Shown here one piece after another: positions 27,793 to 34,883 of a DNA stretch of 64,000 bases. Position 1 is the first letter of the stretch, and the number at the start of each line of letters is the position of its first letter. The notes beneath the pieces are model-generated. The model searched no databases, was not told the origin of the DNA, and saw only the letters and a program-made list of their open reading frames with translations. Position numbers and translations under genes: made by a program. Source of the DNA: Alcaligenes faecalis (lineage in GTDB: Bacteria; Pseudomonadota; Gammaproteobacteria; Burkholderiales; Burkholderiaceae_B); contig NZ_CP031012.1 in the NCBI RefSeq assembly GCF_009497775.1, forward strand, positions 1,054,001-1,118,000, written 5' to 3'.

Positions 27793-28199
27793 GGGGATAG
27801 ATCAGCCTGGGACTGAATAGTGCAGGTAAACCGCGCATCAAGGGGGCGGTTGCCTAGGCTTTAAAAAGAAGTGGCTCAGCGGCCATTAGCGACGCAAACA
27901 TCACTGTGGCGTGAACACGAACATTAATTACAAGTTAATGACAAGTTTTATAGGAAGTTGCTATCTTAGCAGCAGGCCAATGCTTGTAGTTTTAATTATC
28001 AGGCGTCTAAGTCCGGAGCAAAGGCTGATCTGCTCAGTGTTACCCAGTAGGCAAGCAAAAAAAATTCCATAGAACAAGCATCATATTGCGATAATCAGGT
28101 GGTAGTAATGTGTCTTGCTTTTTCGTCTAAAGCGGTCTAGTGCGGGTCGGGGTTTCTTGTGTCAAATAAAGGCCCTTATAGTGAGTTCAAAAAGAATGA
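27793..28199. other. Intergenic region between the ABC importer and pnt operons
   Basis: A gene-free stretch carrying the divergent promoter regions. An AT-rich patch (27910-27960, with ATTAATTACAAGTTAATGAC) upstream of the ATPase gene is the likely promoter zone of the ABC operon. A TATAGT at 28177-28182 could be the -10 box of the structured RNA that follows. No coding frame is credible. Confidence 0.45.
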
Positions 28200-28290
28200 C
28201 AGTTTCCTGCAAGGGGCAGGAGTGGGAGAGGGACACAACAGGGTAGGTTTCTATCCTGTTCAGACAGGTCTGCAACAGGCCTGTTTTTTG
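28200..28290 (+). ncRNA. Candidate structured RNA or attenuated leader upstream of pntAA
   Basis: Three consecutive hairpins: TCCTGC/GCAGGA (28205-28221, loop AAGGG); a 10-bp stem AACAGGGTAG/CTATCCTGTT (28237-28260, loop GTTT); and a 9-bp stem ACAGGTCTG/CAGGCCTGT (28264-28284, loop CAA) with a T6 tail. The last is a textbook terminator. It lies 160 bp before pntAA on the same strand and no gene precedes it, so it ends either a separate small RNA of about 100 nt or a regulated pnt leader. Confidence 0.5.
28264..28289 (+). terminator. Terminator inside the pntAA upstream region
   Basis: A 9-bp stem with a 3-nt loop (one G-T pair) followed directly by six Ts. It ends the structured region described above. 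Confidence 0.85.
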
Positions 28291-28448
28291 CACATCCGAA
28301 TTTATAGATGGTGTTCCGGTGTTGTGGACAGACACAGACCGGGCCGGAGAGGTTGTTGGGTCGTGTCCTGTTGGTGACAGACTCACCCATCCGGGTACTG
28401 CACGTCGTCAGAGATCGTAGAAGTTAGTTAATTAACTGGAGATTGAAG

Positions 28449-29567
28449 ATGCGACTGGGTGTACTAAGCCCCCGGGGGACCGGGGAAAAGAGGGTAGCGG
28501 CCACGCCCGATACCATCAAGGCTTACCGCAAGGCGGGCCATGATGTGATTATCGAGGCGGGTGCCGGACAAGGTATTGCCAGCTCGGATGCCGATTACGA
28601 GGCAGCAGGGGCAACGATAGGAGATCCCTATCAAGCCACTGTGCTGCTGGTAGTGGGCCCGGCTGATGTCGATTCGGCACGTTTACGTGCCGAGCATGTG
28701 GTCGTCGGTATGCTGGACCCTTACGAGAGCGAGGGTCTGGACAGGCTGGCTTCTTCGGGCTGCCAGGCATTCGCCCTGGAGCTGATCCCGCGTACCACGC
28801 GGGCGCAAAGCATGGACGTTCTGTCCTCGCAGGCCAATATCGCGGGTTATGCCGCGGTGCTGAAAGCGGCCACTTTATATCCCCGATTCTTTCCCATGAT
28901 GATGACCGCGGCAGGTACCGTCAAAGCGGCCCGTGTCGTGGTGCTGGGCGCGGGTGTGGCCGGTCTGCAGGCGATTGCGACGGCCCGTCGTCTGGGGGCG
29001 GTAGTAGAAGCCTCTGACGTGCGTCCTGCCGCGCGTGAGCAGATCGAGTCCCTGGGCGGCAAGTTTATTGATGTGCCCTACGAGACCGACGAAGAGCGTG
29101 AAGCGGCGCAAGGGGTAGGCGGTTATGCCCGTCCCATGCCTGCTTCCTGGTTGCAACGGCAGGCGGCGGTGGTGGCGGCACGTTGCGCCCAGGCCGACGT
29201 CATCATTACCACGGCCTTGATTCCGGGGCGTCCTGCCCCGCGTCTGATTGCCGAGGAAGTGGTGCAGTCCATGCGGGCGGGTTCGGTCATTGTTGACCTG
29301 GCTGCGGCACGTGGCGGTAACTGCGCCTTGACCGAAGCCGATCAGATTGTGGAAAAGCATGGCGTGACCCTGGTGGGCGAGACCAACTTCCCGGCCCGAG
29401 TGGCGGCGGATGCGTCTGCCTTGTATGCACGCAATATTCAACAGTTCCTGGGCTTGATGCTCAAGGATCAGTCTGACGAGCTGCATATCCCTGCGGACGA
29501 CGACATTGTGAATGCCAGCCGTGTCGTACAGGGTGGCAAACGACTCTTTCCACAGCAGGGAGCCTGA
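28449..29567 (+). CDS. pntAA: NAD(P) transhydrogenase subunit alpha, part 1
   Basis: The soluble NAD(H)-binding domain I of the proton-translocating transhydrogenase, which couples proton entry to reduction of NADP+ by NADH. At 372 residues it ends before any membrane helix, which is the three-gene (split alpha) form. The alanine-dehydrogenase-like N-terminus (GTGEKRVAATPDTIKAYRKA) and the nucleotide-binding ARVVVLGAGVAGLQAIATAR (about 165-184) are clear. The ATG at 28449 is used instead of the TTG two codons earlier. pntAB follows after 4 nt. Confidence 0.93.
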   Translation: MRLGVLSPRGTGEKRVAATPDTIKAYRKAGHDVIIEAGAGQGIASSDADYEAAGATIGDPYQATVLLVVGPADVDSARLRAEHVVVGMLDPYESEGLDRLASSGCQAFALELIPRTTRAQSMDVLSSQANIAGYAAVLKAATLYPRFFPMMMTAAGTVKAARVVVLGAGVAGLQAIATARRLGAVVEASDVRPAAREQIESLGGKFIDVPYETDEEREAAQGVGGYARPMPASWLQRQAAVVAARCAQADVIITTALIPGRPAPRLIAEEVVQSMRAGSVIVDLAAARGGNCALTEADQIVEKHGVTLVGETNFPARVAADASALYARNIQQFLGLMLKDQSDELHIPADDDIVNASRVVQGGKRLFPQQGA

Positions 29568-29571
29568 CGCC

Positions 29572-29892
29572 ATGGATATTATTTCTCCCCTGGTCATTAA
29601 CCTGATCATCTTTGTGCTGGCCATTTACGTGGGTTATCACGTGGTCTGGACAGTAACCCCCGCTTTGCACACGCCCTTGATGGCGGTGACCAATGCGATC
29701 TCGGCCATCATTATTGTGGGCGGGATGCTGGCGGCGGCGCTGACCGAAAGCCCTTGGGCCCAGGCGATGGGCATTATTGCCACTGCGCTGGCCTCGGTAA
29801 ACGTGTTTGGTGGTTTCCTGGTAACCCGCCGCATGTTGGAAATGTTCAAAAAGAAGGGCGCTAAAAATACGCCCAAGGAAGGGCAGTCATGA
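29572..29892 (+). CDS. pntAB: NAD(P) transhydrogenase subunit alpha, part 2
   Basis: A 106-residue protein providing three or four membrane helices of domain II (about residues 7-30, 38-60, 65-83). The segment HTPLMAVTNAISAIIIVGGM is the hallmark of PntAB. The C-terminus is lysine-rich and cytoplasmic. Its stop overlaps the pntB start (ATGA), so translation is coupled. Confidence 0.93.
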   Translation: MDIISPLVINLIIFVLAIYVGYHVVWTVTPALHTPLMAVTNAISAIIIVGGMLAAALTESPWAQAMGIIATALASVNVFGGFLVTRRMLEMFKKKGAKNTPKEGQS

Positions 29893-31325
29893 TTTCCATG
29901 AATACCGTTACCTTGTGCTATTTGCTGGCCTCGGTGTGTTTCATTCAGGCCCTGAAAGGCTTGTCGCATCCGGCCAGTTCGCGTCGTGGCAACTTGTTCG
30001 GCATGGTGGGGATGGCCTTGGCCATTGCGACCACAGCCGTGCTGATCTACAGCCTGGCTCCTGAAGGCAAAGAGCTCTCTGGCCTGTTGCGGGTTCTGAT
30101 TGGTCTGGTGATTGGTGGCGTATTGGGCACCATCATGGCACGCCGTGTCGAGATGACCAAAATGCCGGAACTGGTGGCCTTCATGCACAGCATGATTGGT
30201 CTGGCTGCGGTAGCCATTGCGATTGCGGTGGTGCTGGAGCCGGTGGCCTTCGGGATTGGTTCGGCCGAGGTGGCTCTGCCCATGGGTAACCGTGTGGAGC
30301 TGGCTTTGGGCGCGCTGGTCGGTGCCATTACCTTCTCTGGTTCGGTGATTGCGTTTGGCAAGCTGTCGGGCAAGTACAAGTTCCGACTGTTCCAGGGTGC
30401 ACCCGTCACCTTCAAAGGTCAGCACATGCTGAACCTGCTGCTGGGTCTGCTGGCCCTGGCTTGCGGCGTGATCTTTGTGATGACTCAGGCATGGTGGGCT
30501 TTTGGTGTGCTGCTGGCCTTGTCCTTTCTGCTGGGCGTGATGCTGATCATACCGATTGGCGGGGCAGACATGCCCGTGGTGGTGTCCATGCTGAACAGCT
30601 ATTCGGGCTGGGCGGCAGCGGGGATTGGTTTCTCCCTGAACAACTCCATGCTGATCATTGCCGGTTCGCTGGTGGGCTCCTCCGGTGCGATTCTGTCCTA
30701 CATCATGTGCAAGGCCATGAACCGTGCCTTCTTCAACGTGATTCTGGGCGGCTTCGGTGCCAATCCGGAAGCGGCTGCGGGTGGCGCGGATCAGGGCAAT
30801 CGCTCGGTGAAATCCGGCAGTGCAGAAGATGCCGCTTTCATGATGAGCAATGCCGAGTCCGTGGTGATTGTGCCCGGTTACGGTTTGGCCGTGGCCCGTG
30901 CTCAACACGCTTTGAAAGAGCTGTCGGACAAGCTGACCAGCCAGGGTGTGAATGTGCGCTACGCCATTCACCCGGTCGCCGGTCGTATGCCTGGCCATAT
31001 GAACGTCTTGCTGGCCGAGGCCGAAATGCCTTACGAGCAGGTCTTTGAAATGGACGACATCAATAGCGAGTTTGCTCAGACCGATGTGGTGCTGGTTCTA
31101 GGTGCTAACGACGTGGTCAACCCGGCCGCCAAGAACGATCCGGCCTCGCCGATTGCAGGTATGCCGATTCTGGAAGCCTACAAAGCCCGAACCGTGATCG
31201 TGAACAAGCGTTCCATGGCCGCCGGTTATGCCGGTCTGGATAACGAACTGTTCTATATGGACAAGACCATGATGGTGTTTGGCGATGCCAAAAAGACCAT
31301 CGAGGATATGGTCAAGGCGCTGTAA
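29889..31325 (+). CDS. pntB: NAD(P) transhydrogenase subunit beta
   Basis: A 478-residue protein with about nine membrane helices of domain II (residues 1-265) and the NADP(H)-binding domain III (about 290-478). Diagnostic segments are SYSGWAAAGIGFSLNN (about 238-253), VVIVPGYGLAVARAQHA (about 325-341) and the C-terminal VNKRSMAAGYAGLDNELFY. It completes the proton channel and the NADP site with PntAA/PntAB. The operon ends at the hairpin at 31353-31390. Confidence 0.95.
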   Translation: MISMNTVTLCYLLASVCFIQALKGLSHPASSRRGNLFGMVGMALAIATTAVLIYSLAPEGKELSGLLRVLIGLVIGGVLGTIMARRVEMTKMPELVAFMHSMIGLAAVAIAIAVVLEPVAFGIGSAEVALPMGNRVELALGALVGAITFSGSVIAFGKLSGKYKFRLFQGAPVTFKGQHMLNLLLGLLALACGVIFVMTQAWWAFGVLLALSFLLGVMLIIPIGGADMPVVVSMLNSYSGWAAAGIGFSLNNSMLIIAGSLVGSSGAILSYIMCKAMNRAFFNVILGGFGANPEAAAGGADQGNRSVKSGSAEDAAFMMSNAESVVIVPGYGLAVARAQHALKELSDKLTSQGVNVRYAIHPVAGRMPGHMNVLLAEAEMPYEQVFEMDDINSEFAQTDVVLVLGANDVVNPAAKNDPASPIAGMPILEAYKARTVIVNKRSMAAGYAGLDNELFYMDKTMMVFGDAKKTIEDMVKAL

Positions 31326-31352
31326 GACGCTTGCGTCATTGCGCTGAAAGTA

Positions 31353-31390
31353 AAAGCGCTCTGGTTCCTTACGGGCCAGAGCGCTTTCTT
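31353..31390. terminator. Bidirectional terminator after pntB
   Basis: The 12-bp arms AAAGCGCTCTGG and CCAGAGCGCTTT around an 11-nt loop. It lies between the convergent pntB (+) and the small exported-protein gene (-). The A/T ends are short on both sides. Confidence 0.75.
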
Positions 31391-31405
31391 ATGGAGTGCA
31401 GAGTC

Positions 31406-31741
31406 TTAGAACTTGGGGCCGGAGCGCAATTGCTCGCACATCTGCTGGCGCTGCTCGGCAGTGGCTTTTTCCAGATCCTGACGGCCACGGTCCAGACCTT
31501 GTTCAAAGGCTTTGTCAAAGTCCTCGTCGTTCAGGCCCATGCTTTGAATGGAAGACTTCTGCTGTTTTTTCATCTCTTGCAGTTGATCTTGGCTGTAGTC
31601 ACCGCAAACTTCGGCGGCAGCGTGCATGGCACCGCCCATTTGTGCCAGTTGAATGGCAGGGCTGCTATCCTGGGCGTAGCTATTGGCGCTGGCCAGAAGG
31701 AGGGCCGCTAAAGGCAAAAGAAGTTTTGTGCGCTCAAACAT
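31406..31741 (-). CDS. Small exported hypothetical protein
   Basis: A 111-residue protein. Residues 1-20 form a signal peptide (ERTKLLLPLAALLLASANSYA). The mature part is helical and hydrophilic, with two cysteines (in AAEVCGDYS and QQMCEQLR) that could form a disulphide in the periplasm. The ATG at 31741 is preferred to an in-frame TTG two codons upstream. It stands alone between pntB and the tRNA-Arg region. I do not recognise a functional family. Confidence 0.65.
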   Translation of the reverse strand: MFERTKLLLPLAALLLASANSYAQDSSPAIQLAQMGGAMHAAAEVCGDYSQDQLQEMKKQQKSSIQSMGLNDEDFDKAFEQGLDRGRQDLEKATAEQRQQMCEQLRSGPKF

Positions 31742-31962
31742 GGTCAATCCTGTCGATTAAGAAGAGGTCCGCGCAGACCTTGCGGGCTATCAGGAGCAGG
31801 CAGATCCTGTCTGGCGGAAGTCGCTACTTTACACCGCTTGTCCCGTTGCGGTTGAGGCCGCAGGGGCAGGAAAGTGCAACAGATATTGTGCCCGGTCCTG
31901 GGGGATGGGGTTTTGATCTGCTTGTGGGTAAGCCGCAGTCGGTGAGGAAAAAGTAGCAGGCA
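31742..31962. other. Intergenic region upstream of the small exported-protein gene
   Basis: No gene is seen. Together with the tRNA terminator that follows, it forms the 340-bp spacer between the exported protein and the first tRNA-Arg copy. The exported protein's promoter must lie here on the minus strand, but no clear boxes stand out. Confidence 0.4.
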
Positions 31963-31996
31963 AAGAAAAAGCCCTGATGACGATGTCATCAGGGCT
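31963..31996 (-). terminator. Terminator of the first tRNA-Arg copy
   Basis: The 12-bp arms AGCCCTGATGAC and GTCATCAGGGCT around a 3-nt loop. On the minus strand it runs into TTTTTCTTT. It lies about 90 bp downstream of the tRNA. Confidence 0.85.
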
Positions 31997-32076
31997 GATC
32001 TTTTCAGAGTCTCATCCATTGGGTTTGACCCCACGAGTTCTAACTCTGGTTGCTGATCTCGGTAAAGAAATCAACT

Positions 32077-32180
32077 TGAATATGGCGCGGCTGGCAAGAT
32101 TCGAACTCACGACCCCTTGGTTCGTAGCCAAGTACTCTATCCAACTGAGCTACAGCCGCTAAAGAAGTGAAACTATAGCA
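32077..32180. repeat. Direct repeat containing tRNA-Arg, left copy
   Basis: These 104 bp match 34510-34613 at 99 positions, in the same orientation. The identity covers the whole tRNA, 6 bp beyond its 3' end and 21 bp upstream through the -10 box. The two copies bracket a 2.3-kb segment. Confidence 0.85.
32083..32159 (-). tRNA. tRNA-Arg(ACG), copy 1
   Basis: A 77-nt tRNA with an encoded CCA, acceptor arms GCGGCTG/CAGCCGC, and anticodon loop CTACGAA giving ACG (inosine-modified in bacteria to read CGN). It differs from copy 2 at two positions in the T arm (A-T in place of G-C, a compensated pair). A promoter is visible on the minus strand: TTGTCA, 18 bp, TATAGT. Confidence 0.96.
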
Positions 32181-32322
32181 GACTATTTATTGGCGTGACA
32201 AGCCTAAAAGGCATTTTTCTTCAAATAAATGCAAAATAGTTTGGGAAAGCACTAAAAATCAGGCTTGGAGAGGGGGCGGAGCCCCTTGCCGCGCAGATTT
32301 AACCCGGCACTTTGTAATGTTT
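32181..32322. other. Start of the inter-tRNA segment, no gene
   Basis: It contains the -35 region of tRNA copy 1 and a GC hairpin (GGGGC/GCCCC near 32272-32286) just past the stop of the kinase relic. Nothing coding is seen. Confidence 0.4.
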
Positions 32323-32484
32323 TTATCCTGCTGGTTGCAAGGGTAAATGGATGCGTACACAAAAACGCTGTTCCTGGTGTCCAAACTCCAGCCGTCCACC
32401 ATGGGCGCGCAGGGCTTCATCGCAAATACTCAAGCCCAAACCATAGCCTCCTGTGGAGCGATTACGGGAAGTCTCCAGGCGGTA
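32323..32484 (-). pseudogene. Relic of a sensor histidine kinase (C-terminal ATP-binding end)
   Basis: On the minus strand a frame ending at 32323 encodes YRLETSRNRSTGGYGLGLSI, then a helix with AHGG and a final strand before the stop. This is the G2 box and end of a HATPase domain, which normally follows the G1 box of a membrane histidine kinase. In-frame stops lie immediately upstream, and no H-box, N-box or G1 box is present. The rest of the gene is gone. No response-regulator gene survives beside it. The intact end of the reading frame suggests a fairly recent deletion rather than slow decay. Confidence 0.75.
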
Positions 32485-32633
32485 GGTTACGGCTCACATC
32501 CATTTCAAGCCCGCTTCTAAACACGCTTTTGGATAAGCCGGTATCGTTGTGGCGGGTGTGCCAGGGTCCAGAGTTATGATGCAGCTGCGATAGGTCGATT
32601 CGCCGCAATTTATCCACATCAGGAGTGACAGGC

Positions 32634-33107
32634 ATGGTTCCATTCGGGTTAAGTTCAGTACAGTTTCAGCTACGCTATAAGCGCTGTCTGGAGCGAGCGT
32701 CAAAGCATTTCATCACCGAGCTACGGACCTTGTTCACTTTGCCTGTGCCGGACAGTGTGGTGGATGCCCAGGTGCAAATCTTCTTTGGTGAGGATGGCCT
32801 GGAAACCCCGTCGGCATGGATTTACTACAGCGGCGAAAATAATAAAGTAGATAGCAGCGACCCTTCCATTTTTCCCGGTAGAGCCATGGAGCTGTCTCTG
32901 GGTTTGGACAAGATGGACGCCTTCCACGAAGACTATTTCCTGGACGAAGACTTTGATGGCCTGAGCATCGCGGCTAACACCACCAAAGCGTGGTTTGCAG
33001 AATGCTGGTGGAAAGCGGGTGGATGGAGCTATGCGATTCCCGTGACGGTATGGGTGCACGATGGTTTTGGTGACGGGGTGGGTGTTGAGCTGTCCGAGCG
33101 CGGCTAA
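32634..33107 (+). CDS. Hypothetical protein of the inter-tRNA segment
   Basis: A 157-residue soluble, acidic protein of unknown function. There is no signal peptide or membrane helix. The C-terminal half is rich in aromatic residues (TKAWFAECWWKAGGWSYAIP) and ends with an acidic/glycine-rich VHDGFGDGVGVELSERG. The ATG at 32634 is chosen because AGGAG lies 8 nt before it; an in-frame GTG at 32625 would fall inside that ribosome-binding site. Size and composition resemble small orphan or immunity-type proteins of accessory regions, but I cannot assign a family. Its neighbours are the kinase relic and the TetX-like gene. Confidence 0.65.
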   Translation: MVPFGLSSVQFQLRYKRCLERASKHFITELRTLFTLPVPDSVVDAQVQIFFGEDGLETPSAWIYYSGENNKVDSSDPSIFPGRAMELSLGLDKMDAFHEDYFLDEDFDGLSIAANTTKAWFAECWWKAGGWSYAIPVTVWVHDGFGDGVGVELSERG

Positions 33108-33112
33108 GGGTG

Positions 33113-33140
33113 TTGCGTCGTCTTGCTTGCGTGCTAGAAT
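33113..33140 (+). promoter_or_regulatory. Sigma-70-type promoter of the TetX-like gene
   Basis: TTGCGT (33113-33118), a 16-bp spacer and TAGAAT (33135-33140) are close to consensus. The expected transcription start, near 33147, puts a leader of about 155 nt before the TetX-like start codon. Confidence 0.6.
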
Positions 33141-33160
33141 TTTCGGACTGATCGCGAAAA

Positions 33161-33181
33161 ATGGCTGTAGCTAGGTGCTAG
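33161..33181 (+). CDS. Candidate six-residue leader peptide
   Basis: ATG followed by GCT GTA GCT AGG TGC and a TAG stop would encode MAVARC, starting about 14 nt after the predicted transcription start. There is no strong ribosome-binding site. Its bases overlap a stem (33163-33168 with 33192-33197), so its translation would change leader folding. This is a hypothesis based on position. Confidence 0.35.
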   Translation: MAVARC

Positions 33182-33245
33182 TCCTCCTCTAACAGCCGCG
33201 CACACGTCTCTTCGCATTTACTGCGACATGGGCCAGCGTCTCCCT

Positions 33246-33265
33246 CCGACAACTGTCGGTTTTTT
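33246..33265 (+). terminator. Terminator hairpin between promoter and TetX-like gene
   Basis: CCGAC and GTCGG around an AACT loop are followed by TTTTTT, 39 bp before the TetX-like start codon. Its position between promoter and gene makes it an attenuator rather than an end-of-gene signal. Confidence 0.75.
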
Positions 33266-33304
33266 ATGAATTGTTGGAACAGTTCATGACAATAGGAACG
33301 CACC

Positions 33305-34459
33305 ATGACAATCACTTCCCTTTCTTCGTTCAAACCTGCTCGCATCGCTATTGTGGGCGGGGGCCTGGGTGGCTTGATGCTCGCCCGTATCTTATGGCTT
33401 CGTGGGATATCAGCCACTGTTTTTGAAGCCGAGGCATCCTGCAATGTGCGGGCTCAGGGTGGCCTGCTGGATATTCATGAGTACAACGGTCAGGTGGCCT
33501 TGAAGGTTGCCGATCTTTACGAGGACTTTCAGGCGCTCATCTTGCCGGGTGAGGACGCCAAGCGCGTGATGGATAAGCAGGCTCGGGTTCTGTTTGATAC
33601 GCCTGACTCTTCGCGTGCAACCAGGCCTGAAGTCGAGAGGGGCGCATTGCGTCGCTTGTTGATAGCGTCTTTACCGGCAAACAGCATTCGATGGGGCAGC
33701 AAGCTCGTTCATATTGGTGACAGGTCTGAGCAGGGCAGCAGGCGCTTGAGCTTTGCGGATGGCACGTACTACGAGGCGGATCTGCTTGTAGGCGCGGATG
33801 GGGCGTGGTCTTCTGTGCGCCCGCTCTTGTCGGCAGCGCAGCCTGAATATGTAGGCACCACTTTTTTTGAAATCAATCTGCAAGCTCAAGGCAAGCAGCT
33901 GGGTGCTATTGCCGCTGCGGTGGGAAAAGGCACCTTGATGGCCGTAGAACCCGGAAAGGCGATTTTGGCCCACCGTTATGCCAGTGGCAGCATACGTGCT
34001 TATATCGCATTGAATAAACCGGAGGATTGGGGTGCCCGCAGAGTCAGTGGCTTGACCCTGAATCAGGCCTTAGCCAGTCTGGTGCAGGAGTTTTCGGACT
34101 GGTCCAGTGTGCTGCAAGAGATCATCCTGCGCAGTGATAGCCTGCCTATCGTAAGACCGCTTTATGCCTTGCCTGTGCATCACCGTTGGGAGCCTGTAGC
34201 GGGAGCCACCTTATTGGGGGATGCCGCACATTTAATGACGCCGTTTGCTGGCGAGGGGGCGAATCTGGCCATGTATGATGCCGCAGAGCTGGCGGCTGCA
34301 CTATGCAAGCACCCAGCAGATCTAGATGTGGCGCTGGCAGAATATGAGCAGGCGTTATTTGCGCGCAGTGCTGAGCTTGCACACAGAACGGCCGAGAATC
34401 ATCAGCGTTTCTTTGGTGTGAAGGCACCTGGCAGCGTAGTGGGTCTTTTTTCTGCCTGA
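33305..34459 (+). CDS. TetX-like FAD-dependent monooxygenase
   Basis: A 384-residue class A flavin monooxygenase. The FAD-binding GGGLGGLMLARIL lies at about residues 18-30, the second dinucleotide motif with GADGAWSSVRP near 162, and the C-terminal FAD motif GDAAHLMTPFAGEGANLAM at about 304-322. The segments RPEVERGALRRLL and LVQEFSDWSSVL follow the pattern of TetX-family tetracycline monooxygenases, which hydroxylate the drug using NADPH and oxygen. Substrate specificity cannot be judged from sequence; other aromatic substrates are possible. An AGGA site precedes the ATG. It sits between two tRNA-Arg copies behind an attenuator-like leader, and shares a terminator with the second tRNA. Confidence 0.82.
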   Translation: MTITSLSSFKPARIAIVGGGLGGLMLARILWLRGISATVFEAEASCNVRAQGGLLDIHEYNGQVALKVADLYEDFQALILPGEDAKRVMDKQARVLFDTPDSSRATRPEVERGALRRLLIASLPANSIRWGSKLVHIGDRSEQGSRRLSFADGTYYEADLLVGADGAWSSVRPLLSAAQPEYVGTTFFEINLQAQGKQLGAIAAAVGKGTLMAVEPGKAILAHRYASGSIRAYIALNKPEDWGARRVSGLTLNQALASLVQEFSDWSSVLQEIILRSDSLPIVRPLYALPVHHRWEPVAGATLLGDAAHLMTPFAGEGANLAMYDAAELAAALCKHPADLDVALAEYEQALFARSAELAHRTAENHQRFFGVKAPGSVVGLFSA

Positions 34460-34475
34460 TATCTGAACGGAAAAT

Positions 34476-34507
34476 AAAAAAGCCATTTCCGAGGAAATGG
34501 CTTTTTT
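34476..34507. terminator. Bidirectional terminator between the TetX-like gene and tRNA-Arg copy 2
   Basis: The arms AGCCATTTC and GAAATGGCT around CGAG, flanked by A and T tracts. It serves the monooxygenase on the plus strand and the tRNA on the minus strand. Confidence 0.92.
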
Positions 34508-34509
34508 AC

Positions 34510-34613
34510 TGAATATGGCGCGGCTGGCAGGATTCGAACCCACGACCCCTTGGTTCGTAGCCAAGTACTCTATCCAACTGAGCTACAGCCGCTAAAGAAG
34601 TAGAAATATAGCA
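34510..34613. repeat. Direct repeat containing tRNA-Arg, right copy
   Basis: The partner of 32077-32180. There are five mismatches in 104 bp: two in the T arm and three between the tRNA and its -10 box. Confidence 0.85.
34516..34592 (-). tRNA. tRNA-Arg(ACG), copy 2
   Basis: 77 nt with an encoded CCA, same acceptor and anticodon arms as copy 1 and a T arm with the more usual G-C pair. The minus-strand promoter is GTGACA, 17 bp, TATATT. It is likely the ancestral copy because its T arm is closer to the usual form; that is inference. Confidence 0.96.
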
Positions 34614-34883
34614 CGGCTATTTTTACTTGTCACCAAAATATCAATAAATTTTACCGAAATCGTCTTTTTTTATGGCTTTCGGGGGCGGTGGGCAGGCTGT
34701 AAAGCCAGAGATGACAGGGCTCGCAGCGGGAAAACAGTGAATCTCTTTATTTTTTGCCTTGGGGGTTCGTCTTGGTGGTCCTTTAGGCGCACCAGACAGA
34801 AACTTCGAACAGTCTGCCCCGGATGACTTGCCCCACCGGGCACAAAGTCGCATTATTACGCCATTGTTTTGGAGCCCAATGTA
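34614..34883. other. Intergenic region upstream of the FMN-dependent dehydrogenase
   Basis: About 270 bp holding the -35 region of tRNA-Arg copy 2 (minus strand) and the promoter region of the dehydrogenase gene (plus). No gene or strong hairpin was seen. Confidence 0.4.

Larger units (their letters stand above)
33147..33300 (+). promoter_or_regulatory. Candidate transcription-attenuation leader of the TetX-like gene
   Basis: The leader contains stem 1 GGCTGT/ACAGCC (33163-33168, 33192-33197), stem 2 TCGCA/TGCGA (33212-33216, 33222-33226) and a terminator, CCGAC/GTCGG with T6 (33246-33265). The sequence CGACA occurs twice (33224-33228 and 33247-33251). Both copies can pair with TGTCG (33254-33258), so pairing by the first would block the terminator. 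That is the logic of an antiterminator. The trigger is unknown. Confidence 0.5.

Noticed and set aside
28200..28448. Known NAD+ or other named riboswitch before pntAA
   Set aside because: The hairpins do not match any class whose conserved core I can recall; only a structured region with a terminator can be supported.
32265..32579. Plus-strand ORF over the kinase relic
   Set aside because: The opposite strand shows a clear histidine-kinase motif, whereas this frame has no ribosome-binding site and no domain.
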